DNA of 64,000 nucleotides from a virus. The stretch is from positions 1-64,000 of IMG/VR virus record IMGVR_UViG_3300029286_003689. One strand, 5' to 3'. The position numbers were made by a program, and so were the translations under genes. The notes beneath the pieces were generated by a model. That model saw only the letters and a program-made list of their open reading frames with translations. It was not told the origin of the DNA and did not search any database. The first letter of the stretch is position 1, and each line of letters begins with the position of its first letter. Of the stretch, positions 19,449-25,715 are shown piece by piece.

Positions 19449-19697
19449 TTATCCTAACTTAGTTTTCTGGCCGCCTAAAATGGCAGGCATAAGAAGATTA
19501 ACTCCTGATGTATCACCGGAGTCCGATGTCTTAACTGTGCTACTTATACCGTATTTAACAGCTGCGACTTGCCGTCTTTTCTTTTCTGCAAGATTAGAAG
19601 AAGTAACATCTGTGGAAGATTTTATTGCCGTTGAAGGAGGAGGTGTCGCTGTTTTAGATGTTGTGGTGCTTGGAGTATCTCCGCCACCGAAACACAT
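19449..19697 (-). CDS. Small Ser/Thr-rich protein, first gene of the portal operon
   Basis: 82 aa starting MCFGGGDTPSTTTS and rich in Ser, Thr and Ala; a lysine-rich centre includes AEKKRRQVAAVKYG. Prophage B has a similarly disordered 80-aa protein in the same place (60207-60449) with the analogous ATEAKKAKAVRSALYKTGGG. Both precede the portal. Function unknown. It is the first gene after the leader at 19722-19865, so it may head the late transcript. Confidence 0.6.
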   Translation of the reverse strand: MCFGGGDTPSTTTSKTATPPPSTAIKSSTDVTSSNLAEKKRRQVAAVKYGISSTVKTSDSGDTSGVNLLMPAILGGQKTKLG

Positions 19698-19721
19698 ATT
19701 TCACTCCTTTGTTTGAGAGTT

Positions 19722-19797
19722 AAAAAAATAGGGCTGTCCCCGCTCGTCGACGAGAACAGCCCAAAAAAATAACCAACCTGCTGTGCACAGATTGGTT
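19722..19797 (-). terminator. Tandem intrinsic terminators between terminase and portal genes
   Basis: Two consecutive stem-loops each followed by a seven-T tract on the minus strand: AACCAA...TTGGTT (19771-19797, T-run 19763-19769) and GGGCTGT...ACAGCCC (19731-19762, T-run 19722-19728). The second is the stronger. They would end transcription from the terminase genes and also from the local promoter at 19835-19863. Confidence 0.75.
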
Positions 19798-19828
19798 AAA
19801 ATGATTTGTGAGGCGCTACCTCACGCGT
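19722..19828 (-). ncRNA. Candidate late-leader RNA of about 107 nt (three hairpins, two terminators)
   Basis: From the predicted start near 19828, the minus-strand transcript folds into a hairpin GTGAGG/CCTCAC (19808-19824), then AACCAA/TTGGTT with inner palindrome CTGTGCACAG (19771-19797) followed by AT7, then GGGCTGT/ACAGCCC with inner CTCGTCGACGAG (19731-19762) followed by ATTTTTTT. It has its own promoter and ends before the first gene of the portal operon. Either it is a discrete small RNA, or a leader whose terminators must be overridden to express head and tail genes. A similar layout precedes the terminase of prophage B. Confidence 0.5.
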
Positions 19829-19834
19829 AATTAT

Positions 19835-19863
19835 TTTATATCATCTACTTGTCATTTTGTCAA
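19835..19863 (-). promoter_or_regulatory. Sigma70-type promoter for the portal/head-tail operon
   Basis: On the minus strand TTGACA (19858-19863), a 17-bp spacer and TATAAA (19835-19840). The -35 box is embedded in the 19-bp element ACTTGACAAAATGACAAGT (19847-19865), which recurs exactly at 22298-22316. The element contains the direct repeat TGACA-AAA-TGACA and inverted ends ACTTG/CAAGT, so it looks like a regulator site overlapping the -35 box. Confidence 0.7.
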
Positions 19864-19866
19864 GTC

Positions 19867-21360
19867 CTATTTGTTTGCGAAGGGGTCGTAATCGTTCTTG
19901 GCGAATTGAGGCTGTTCGTTAGACTTCTTTTTAGTAATGGGAAAGGCAAAGGTAATTGCGGGAGCATCTGCCCTGCTTGGTGAAGCAAGACCCCTATCTT
20001 TCATTGTCTTTTTAGACTCAAGGACTATCTCGCCTTTTAAATTTGGATAAGATTCCGGGCCAGTTAAATCGTCAATTAACTTTTGGTCATCAGGAACACA
20101 ACCGCCTTCTTCAAGCCACTTCTTCATCTTGCCCCACATCTCAGCGCGCTTATTAGCATATCCGGGCGTTGTTGATTTAGAGCCAAAAGAACAAAGCAGC
20201 CATTGCCGATTCATCTGTTTACCAAAAGAATAAACGCCTGTGCCGTAACCTAAGTCAATAATAACTCCGTCGGCTTTCTCTCTATCTTCCCATGCGGCCA
20301 CTGCTGCCGCTATCAAAGCGTCATTGTCATTCTTCTGGAATGTTTGCAGTTGCCGATATACCAAGCCTTGTCGTATACCAATAACTATTTCATCCCCGCC
20401 AGTCCAAGCCATATCTACGCCGATTATTTTGGGAGCAAAATTATATTTATGCGCTTCTATCTGCCTGCCGCGGGCTGCCTCTGCTAAATCAGTAGGAATA
20501 AATTGCAGATCTCCAGCTTTAGGAAAAAGCCCAAGCACGTGCACACGCACCCAGTCGCTATCTATTCCTAAGTCATCAATCCACTCTCTAACCTTTTTTT
20601 GGTTAACGAGCATTGACTTACGAATATCAAGCTGCCATTGCTTCCAGCGATGCCGCATCTTTCCCCAGCATTCACGAAAGCGGCCGGTATTTCTGGTAGG
20701 GTTTCCAAAGACAAGCCACAGTATCTGAGTTCCTAAGTCAGTTAACGCACCTTCTGCTGTCTCCCATATCTTGTCAGGAATAGCTGAAGCCTCATCAAAA
20801 ACAAGGAGTATGCGCTTGCCTTTATTGTGTAAGCCGGCAAAAGCCTCAACATTATGCTCACTCCAAGGAACCTGATCTATTCTCCAGGTACGCTCATGCT
20901 CTTTGCTCTTGGCGTATATGGCTGTAGCTGTAAGTTCAAACCAGTGCTTAGCTATAAAAAGCCTGTACCATTTACTAAGTTCAGCCCACGTCTTAGTGCG
21001 CAGCTGAGTCTCTGTGTTAGCAGTAACAACTCCGCGCGTATCTTCAAAGGTCGATAAAGCCCAAAGGATAATCCAAGCAACCAGCGCGCTCTTACCAGGC
21101 CCATTACCTGAAGCCACCGAAATCTGGACAACATAGCTTACAGCTTCCTGAACCGTCTTTTTACCGGCTTGCAACTGATCCCGAATGTACTTTAAAACCT
21201 CTTCCTGCCATTTATCCGGGCCTGTGTATCCTTCAAGCTCATCTTCACCCCACCTAAAAGAAAAAAGAACCCAGCCGTACGGATCCTTTTCAAATGAAGC
21301 CATGTCTTCAACAAGCTGAAGTTCGGCTTTTATTTCTTCTTCGCGGTCGAGCTCTGGCAT
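19867..21360 (-). CDS. terL: Terminase large subunit
   Basis: 497 aa. The packaging motor: an N-terminal ATPase with Walker A-like SGNGPGKSALVAW (about residue 83) and Walker B ILLVFDEAS (about 186), and a C-terminal nuclease with acidic residues in IIGVDMAWTGGDE, VIIDLGYG, and a final Asp in SRADAPAI. It overlaps the small subunit gene by 31 bp. It is not of the same family as the prophage B TerL (60819-62165). Confidence 0.85.
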   Translation of the reverse strand: MPELDREEEIKAELQLVEDMASFEKDPYGWVLFSFRWGEDELEGYTGPDKWQEEVLKYIRDQLQAGKKTVQEAVSYVVQISVASGNGPGKSALVAWIILWALSTFEDTRGVVTANTETQLRTKTWAELSKWYRLFIAKHWFELTATAIYAKSKEHERTWRIDQVPWSEHNVEAFAGLHNKGKRILLVFDEASAIPDKIWETAEGALTDLGTQILWLVFGNPTRNTGRFRECWGKMRHRWKQWQLDIRKSMLVNQKKVREWIDDLGIDSDWVRVHVLGLFPKAGDLQFIPTDLAEAARGRQIEAHKYNFAPKIIGVDMAWTGGDEIVIGIRQGLVYRQLQTFQKNDNDALIAAAVAAWEDREKADGVIIDLGYGTGVYSFGKQMNRQWLLCSFGSKSTTPGYANKRAEMWGKMKKWLEEGGCVPDDQKLIDDLTGPESYPNLKGEIVLESKKTMKDRGLASPSRADAPAITFAFPITKKKSNEQPQFAKNDYDPFANK

Positions 21361-21920
21361 GTTCTTTGCCTTGCTTTCTTTAATTGTTCTGCGAGATTTT
21401 CTAAGCCTCTGTGTTCAGTGATATCGGTGAACATTTTTAAATGTTTACCCAAGAGTTCTTGAGCCCTCAGTCTATCAACAACCTTTATTGTTTTTGCCGT
21501 ACCGATATGCTCACGGTCTTTACCATAACCATCAAACAATTCTTCTGTTTTTATTTCTGATATTACTTTTGCAAGAGGCTCAGGCATATCCTTAACCGGT
21601 AGAAGATTACCGTCTTCATCATAAGCCATCCTGATATCGATTTCCGCCGCTTTTAATAAACCCCTTAAAATCCTGTTTACATCAAGCTTAACGACTTTGA
21701 AGCGCTCTTCCAGTAATTCATTGATTCTTCCTCTAATCATAACATTTGTTAACAGCCGGGAAGCCTGCGCTTGCGCTGTGTGCGCTGAATACCTTGCTCT
21801 TATGGCTGCTTGCGTACCGTTATAATCTTTAATATACTGCAAGCAAAAATCCTCTTGCTGTGCTGAAAGAGGACGGGCTTTTTCTTTTTTTTGTTTTTTA
21901 TCTTTAAGTTCTTTGCTCAT
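21330..21920 (-). CDS. terS: Terminase small subunit (Terminase_2 type)
   Basis: 196 aa. After a lysine-rich tail, LSAQQEDFCLQYIKDYNGTQ and AAIRARYSAHTAQAQASRLL form the helix-turn-helix DNA recognition region of the Terminase_2 family (residues 18-65). It recognises the packaging start and recruits TerL. It overlaps terL by 31 bp and is coupled by ATGA to the 67-aa gene upstream. Confidence 0.8.
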   Translation of the reverse strand: MSKELKDKKQKKEKARPLSAQQEDFCLQYIKDYNGTQAAIRARYSAHTAQAQASRLLTNVMIRGRINELLEERFKVVKLDVNRILRGLLKAAEIDIRMAYDEDGNLLPVKDMPEPLAKVISEIKTEELFDGYGKDREHIGTAKTIKVVDRLRAQELLGKHLKMFTDITEHRGLENLAEQLKKARQRTCQSSTAKKK

Positions 21921-22120
21921 GGTTTAAACATCCTTATACTTTCAATGAGAGGTATCCCGTTACACTTAACGCTCTCGCCAATCTCATTATTATAAAAATA
22001 AGCTCGTTTTGCTTTTAAATTACCTTCTTCAATCTTAAAACCAACAACTACTGAAAACCCCCTTAGTATAGCTACACATGCCTTAATACGATTTATTAAC
22101 CTTCCCCGGTGGTTACCCAT
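21917..22120 (-). CDS. Small hypothetical protein upstream of terminase
   Basis: 67 aa, basic N-terminus (MGNHRGRLINRIK) and beta-type second half. It has a GAGGGG ribosome site, starts one base after the stop of the preceding 47-aa gene, and overlaps the terS start by 4 bp (ATGA). The coupling argues that it is a real gene. No family recognised. Confidence 0.5.
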   Translation of the reverse strand: MGNHRGRLINRIKACVAILRGFSVVVGFKIEEGNLKAKRAYFYNNEIGESVKCNGIPLIESIRMFKP

Positions 22121-22264
22121 CTACCCCTCGCGCTTACTAAGGCGTAAGCTAATCCGGGCTATTTTGAGTTCACGCTTGGCTACCGCCAACATCATCTTCG
22201 TATATATGATCTCAAAATAATCGCCTACCGCTAACCTTACTATTTCCTCTCCAACTGCTATCAT
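22121..22264 (-). CDS. 47-aa small protein, first gene of the terminase operon
   Basis: Reads MIAVGEEIVRLAVGDYF then a helical, basic tail ending LRLSKREG. The start is supported by GGGAGGGG 5 nt upstream; the stop abuts the next ATG. The 3' end of the gene also holds a GCTTAC/GTAAGC hairpin. Likely a small helical DNA-binding or structural accessory. No family recognised. Confidence 0.5.
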   Translation of the reverse strand: MIAVGEEIVRLAVGDYFEIIYTKMMLAVAKRELKIARISLRLSKREG

Positions 22265-22285
22265 TCTTCCCCTCCCGTTAATCTC

Positions 22286-22316
22286 GGCTTATCATAAACT
22301 TGTCATTTTGTCAAGT
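22286..22316 (-). promoter_or_regulatory. Second copy of the 19-bp TGACA element, putative terminase promoter
   Basis: ACTTGACAAAATGACAAGT at 22298-22316 is identical to 19847-19865 and again places TTGACA (22309-22314) upstream of late genes. At a 17-bp spacing the -10 would be TAAGCC, which is poor; TATGATAAG lies a little closer. An activator acting on the shared element could make up for the weak -10. It lies 3 bp behind the last early gene and 34 bp before the terminase operon. Confidence 0.5.
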
Positions 22317-22319
22317 TGT

Positions 22320-22739
22320 TTACGCGACATCCAATCTTATAAGTTCTCTTTCAATTACGCTTAGATATAAATTCTGCCACGCCAATGCCTCTCTCTTCTG
22401 AAAATTCTTGCAGTTAGAAATATAACTCATATATGGCCACTCATCTTTGACATAAGCCAAGCCAAACGGTTTTGGGATTTCCTCTTTTTTTATTAGGCCT
22501 TCAGGACAAACTATACAGAGAGAAGAAAGAAACTTTGAATATTCTTGCCATTTACAGTCTTGTAAAAAATCGGCGCGAGACACTTTTATTTCAAAGCCCC
22601 TAAGCCAACGATGTTCCGTATCCACAAGCATAGCGTCAATCCTTAAAGATCCATAAGTATACTCAGGAACCAAAATCTGTCCCCAATGGCAGGCCTCAAA
22701 TTTCTTTTTCATTAACCCATAAACTTCTTCAGAGGTCAT
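22320..22739 (-). CDS. MmcB-like PD-(D/E)XK nuclease-fold protein
   Basis: 139 aa. RIDAMLVDTEHRWLRGFEIK followed by VSRADFLQDCKW is the nuclease-type core of the MmcB (DUF1052) family: D (in RIDA), then E-x-K (FEIKV). Family members act in DNA repair; phage copies may trim or process DNA. Last gene of the early operon, overlapping the zinc-ribbon gene by 4 bp. Confidence 0.7.
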   Translation of the reverse strand: MTSEEVYGLMKKKFEACHWGQILVPEYTYGSLRIDAMLVDTEHRWLRGFEIKVSRADFLQDCKWQEYSKFLSSLCIVCPEGLIKKEEIPKPFGLAYVKDEWPYMSYISNCKNFQKREALAWQNLYLSVIERELIRLDVA

Positions 22740-22945
22740 ACTTCTACCTCTTTCTTTTTTTTAAATTCAATCTTCTTCCAAGCAGGGGGAAAAGGAGACA
22801 TAAAAATCACTGTTCCTTTTTCAATCCGCTCACACCTTTCGCAATACCGTGTCATATCCGCAAAGAGGAGATCAAGCTCAAGAAACCCGGAAGGAGTTGT
22901 TTTGTATTTCCATCTATGCAGGCCCAGCTTACAGAGTAAGCTCAT
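22736..22945 (-). CDS. DUF1660-like zinc-ribbon protein
   Basis: 69 aa. LLCKLGLHRWKY at the N-terminus and YCERCERI form a Cys/His pattern (C5, H10, C34, C37) like small phage DUF1660 zinc ribbons. The prophage B equivalent at 63617-63793 keeps CLLGWHRW and KCERCGKIG. Lysine-rich C-terminus. Overlaps both neighbours by 4 bp. Function unknown. Confidence 0.6.
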   Translation of the reverse strand: MSLLCKLGLHRWKYKTTPSGFLELDLLFADMTRYCERCERIEKGTVIFMSPFPPAWKKIEFKKKKEVEV

Positions 22946-23295
22946 TTTCTTCTTCTCCTTAAAAGCTCCTCTACAGCATCGCTTCCGCCTAAAAACATAT
23001 CTATAGAGACGCCGAGAGAAACTGCTTCTTTGATTCTCTTACGAACTTCTGGCTTTCTTAGTTCTTTATTCACGAGCTGCTCAGTTTCTTTTAGCCACTT
23101 CCTAACCTTGGAAGATTTAAGCAGCTTCCTGTGTGGTTCTTTAATACTTAACCCGACCTGTAACACTGGTAACTCCGAAGATATTATTTTTAATTTTTCC
23201 ATCGCTCCCCCTTTATAATAATCACACTCAAAAACCTCAGTGTCGGATTCTTTGCATAGCTTCTTAAAAATACAGGTCTCGCAAAGACTTTTCAT
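22942..23295 (-). CDS. Cysteine-cluster N-terminus fused to a helical domain
   Basis: 117 aa. Residues 1-28 carry four or five cysteines (LCETCIFKKLCKES then VFECDYY). The remainder is helical, with SIKEPHRKLLKSSKVRKWLK and a basic end (RRRRK). In prophage B the same Cys segment ends at once with a stop (VFECDDYREQ, 63963-64000), so this gene looks like a fusion of a small metal-binding protein with the next reading frame. An internal ATG (AMEKL) could alternatively start a separate helical protein. Confidence 0.5.
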   Translation of the reverse strand: MKSLCETCIFKKLCKESDTEVFECDYYKGGAMEKLKIISSELPVLQVGLSIKEPHRKLLKSSKVRKWLKETEQLVNKELRKPEVRKRIKEAVSLGVSIDMFLGGSDAVEELLRRRRK

Positions 23296-23843
23296 TTCAG
23301 TACCTCATCAATATTGATATCACTCTCTACTTCATTGCCCCAGGCGTCCCAACCAATCGCTCTCTCACGTGCGAAAAGTTCAATTTTACTAATACCCCCC
23401 CCCAGCAAAGAAACAATCTTATCGCGCGCCTCTTCCGGTTTTTGGCTATGTTTCCTGAGTGGGGATGCTATTATTTGAGAAACTGAGTTGTCTACTCTCC
23501 GGGGGTGTCCTTTGGTAGCCAATAGGCAAGGCTCTGTGTTTCCCCGGGTCCACCGGCCTAAGCCAAAAAAGTATTTACCGTTTTTCTTATTGAGCTTTAC
23601 CCATTGGAAAGCGATTGTTTTATATTTGAATCCCCAAGCGCTTATTACTTCCAAGGCTTCTTTGAGCATCGGATAAGTAGCCCAAAGAAATAAAACAGCA
23701 TCCTCCGAAGTAATATCTTTTACCGGGAGTGCTTTAATATCCTCTAAGCGCATCCCCTTGTAGTGATTAGCCATAGTCCCCTGGCAACCTTGATCTTGAT
23801 AATTCCAAGGTGGATCAGCATATATAATTTGGTATTTTTTCAT
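23292..23843 (-). CDS. MT-A70-family N6-adenine DNA methyltransferase
   Basis: 183 aa. The catalytic DPPW lies at residues 10-13 (IIYADPPWNYQDQG). LFLWATYPMLKEALEVI, WGFKYKTIAFQWVK and GNTEPCLLATKGHP follow as in MT-A70 phage enzymes. Full length for the phage branch. It would methylate adenine in phage DNA, probably against host restriction. Overlaps its neighbours by 4 bp. Confidence 0.85.
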   Translation of the reverse strand: MKKYQIIYADPPWNYQDQGCQGTMANHYKGMRLEDIKALPVKDITSEDAVLFLWATYPMLKEALEVISAWGFKYKTIAFQWVKLNKKNGKYFFGLGRWTRGNTEPCLLATKGHPRRVDNSVSQIIASPLRKHSQKPEEARDKIVSLLGGGISKIELFARERAIGWDAWGNEVESDINIDEVLK

Positions 23844-24151
23844 AGATATTTAATTTTTATTCCTAACTCTTTAGCTCTCGTTATCTCTGCCCGCGTTCCT
23901 TTGCTATTTTCGCTATTAGGTAACACCCAAACCTCATCCGATACCTCAAGCCAAGCCATAGAATAACGGTAATAATCTTCAATGGTTAATGTCTTGTCAA
24001 AAAAGTGAAATTGGTAATCAAGCCACGGACAAAAAGGAGCATCCCCTTGTTTTAAAACTTCAACACTTTTTTTTATCCCGTCGTGGATATTGCTGAGACA
24101 GCCTAAAATATTATCTGCACTATACTTACCTGCAATGTAAATTCTTTTCAT
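23840..24151 (-). CDS. Nucleoside deoxyribosyltransferase-like (DUF4406-type) protein
   Basis: 103 aa. MKRIYIAGKYS, then APFCPWLDYQFHF and SDEVWVLPNSENSKGTRAE and a terminal ELGIKIKYL describe a small Rossmann-like fold of the nucleoside 2-deoxyribosyltransferase/DUF4406 group. The phage substrate is unknown; salvage or modification of nucleotides is plausible beside three methyltransferases. Confidence 0.65.
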   Translation of the reverse strand: MKRIYIAGKYSADNILGCLSNIHDGIKKSVEVLKQGDAPFCPWLDYQFHFFDKTLTIEDYYRYSMAWLEVSDEVWVLPNSENSKGTRAEITRAKELGIKIKYL

Positions 24152-24177
24152 ACTATCTACCTTTTTTAAGGCCTCCT

Positions 24178-24417
24178 TTATCCGTATTGTCTCTTCTCGT
24201 AATCACCACCACCCGCGGCTTTCCGATAGATATTTTCAGTGGCTGTAGACTGCTTATAACTTAAGGGCTTATTCGGATCTCTTTGCGCCAATGTCAATAT
24301 GCTCAAGATAAAACCCTTTTCCCAGTCATTAGCCTTATAGCCTAAATCTTTAACCTGCTTAAGTAAAATTATAGCTTCTTTGCATAGCATATTAGTGCAT
24401 GCTCCCAGCTGCGCCAT
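24178..24417 (-). CDS. Conserved early protein shared by both prophages
   Basis: 79 aa. It aligns with the protein at 63412-63630: both have NDWEKGF/NAWEMDF, LSYKQ/LSQKQ and YRKAAGGG/YRKSQGGG. Conservation between the two prophages supports a real gene; function unknown. The spacing of WE, KQ and YRK is characteristic of small phage proteins near replication genes. Confidence 0.6.
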   Translation of the reverse strand: MAQLGACTNMLCKEAIILLKQVKDLGYKANDWEKGFILSILTLAQRDPNKPLSYKQSTATENIYRKAAGGGDYEKRQYG

Positions 24418-24562
24418 ATCCTGCGCGCTTGCCCTGTCTTATCCCAGCCGTTTGTTTTTTCTTATACTGATTTTCGCATTTCTTAGGCGCAGGACAAAAC
24501 AACAATCCTTCACTTATTTGCCGGCCACAATTCCAACAAAAACCCGTAGGTTCTAAAGCCAT
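24392..24562 (-). CDS. 56-aa zinc-ribbon protein
   Basis: Too short for common ORF filters. Reads MALEPTGFCWNCGRQ then LLFCPAPKKCENQYKK: four cysteines (9, 12, 23, 29) of a treble-clef/ribbon type, then a basic tail. Its ATG shares a base with the stop of the GroES-like gene, and its end overlaps the next gene by 26 bp. A Cys-ribbon protein of similar size occurs in prophage B (62773-62970). Confidence 0.55.
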   Translation of the reverse strand: MALEPTGFCWNCGRQISEGLLFCPAPKKCENQYKKKQTAGIRQGKRAGYGAAGSMH

Positions 24563-24831
24563 TATCTAATTACCACGGCTATCCGGGCCTCTGGCAGCGC
24601 AAAATAATGCTCTTTGTCGTAGTCAAACTCAGTTGAAGCTGGCGCGGATATGATTATCTGATCGTTACGCTTAATGCCACTTTTGCACTGCGCGCCTACA
24701 TCTATAACCCGAAATACTGAACCGGATTTAATTACCCCCTTAGCGATATCCGGTACTACTATTTGCCCACCTTCTTCTTCAATCAGCTGCACAATTACAA
24801 ATTCACCTATTGCTTTTGGTCTTTTGCTCAC
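24562..24831 (-). CDS. Phage-encoded GroES-like co-chaperonin
   Basis: 89 aa. IGEFVIVQLIEEEGGQIVVP, then GSVFRVIDVGAQCKSGIKRN and AR IAVVIR at the end fit the Cpn10 fold (about 95 aa family): an N-terminal strand, roof loop region and G-I-x-x-x-D pattern. The mobile loop (residues 17-28) is short. Phage GroES analogues (e.g. T4 gp31) remodel host GroEL for capsid folding; by analogy it may serve the capsid. It is expressed with early genes. Confidence 0.65.
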   Translation of the reverse strand: MSKRPKAIGEFVIVQLIEEEGGQIVVPDIAKGVIKSGSVFRVIDVGAQCKSGIKRNDQIIISAPASTEFDYDKEHYFALPEARIAVVIR

Positions 24832-24848
24832 TTGATACTCCTTTCTGT

Positions 24849-25715
24849 TTAGTTAAACAATCTCTTGAATGCGCTATGATGTTTAATTTGTGGCCAATTA
24901 TTCTTAGCTCTCGTATTGATAATTGCCGGTCGACTCCAAGCACACGCAAATAACTTATATTCCTGGGAATATTTTATCTTCCCCTCTGGATCCCGGTAGA
25001 GCTGCGCGAAAGGAGTAGCCCCGGCTTCATAGATCCTCCGACACCTGTTTTCTTCTTTCTGCATATCTTTTCCAACCACCGTATAGCAATATATTTTATG
25101 TTGATTGAAACCTGCCTCATTCAATATAGCCACGGCGTCCTCTAAAACCCCTATTTCCTTTGTATTATCACAAGCAAGAAAAATCTGCTCTATGCTCAAA
25201 CCTTTAATTGCAGAGGCAAATTTCTTAGTCAAAAGGTATTTATCTAACCCGCCCGCAAATTTTATTCTGTGTTGGGTTTCAAGCATGCTTAAAACTTTCC
25301 CTATATGATTATCGCTACACTGGATAAAATTATTGTCTTGTAGTATGTTTCCAGCGGGAAAATCGTCAAACTCTATTATCCCTTTACTCACACGACAGTT
25401 TTTGCAATAGCCAGGGCCCCAACCTACCTTGTCACAACCGCGTGAAGTTATCGTTATACCTTGTTTCAGAAACTTCCCAGCTGAAAAAGGTTCCCTACTC
25501 TCTCCATCTATGGCAGGGCCACCTATTTTCACAGTTGAAGCATTATTTTTCCACGCCTCAGCTAATCTCTGAGCCTTAACTTTATCCCATGTAAAAGCTA
25601 CTGAAATAAGAGCAAAATCGTAATAAGGAGTAAAGAGCCCTGGCTCATCAAAATAAGCATCCTGATCAGTAGGAGAAAACTTAGTTTTGCTTGGGAATAT
25701 CCGTGCAACCTTCAA
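24849..25715 (-). CDS. Phage radical-SAM-like protein with unusual cysteine spacing
   Basis: 288 aa. It belongs by pattern to a phage-associated family that starts MKVARIFPSKTK, contains FALISVAFTWDKVKAQ and VKIGGPA, then TSRGC..., KFAGGLDKYLL, IFLACD and SRPAI near the end. Relatives normally carry SRGCxxxCxxC for an iron-sulfur cluster. Here the cysteines are in GCDKVGWGPGYCKNC, i.e. C-x9-C-x2-C, an insertion in the cluster loop. Role unknown; modification of nucleotides or proteins is plausible. Overlaps the methyltransferase gene by 4 bp. Confidence 0.6.
   Translation of the reverse strand: MKVARIFPSKTKFSPTDQDAYFDEPGLFTPYYDFALISVAFTWDKVKAQRLAEAWKNNASTVKIGGPAIDGESREPFSAGKFLKQGITITSRGCDKVGWGPGYCKNCRVSKGIIEFDDFPAGNILQDNNFIQCSDNHIGKVLSMLETQHRIKFAGGLDKYLLTKKFASAIKGLSIEQIFLACDNTKEIGVLEDAVAILNEAGFNQHKIYCYTVVGKDMQKEENRCRRIYEAGATPFAQLYRDPEGKIKYSQEYKLFACAWSRPAIINTRAKNNWPQIKHHSAFKRLFN

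Noticed and set aside
22291-22314. TTGACA with TATGAT as a complete promoter
   Set aside because: The spacing is only 12 bp. Kept as a regulator element with a weak -10, not as a standard promoter.
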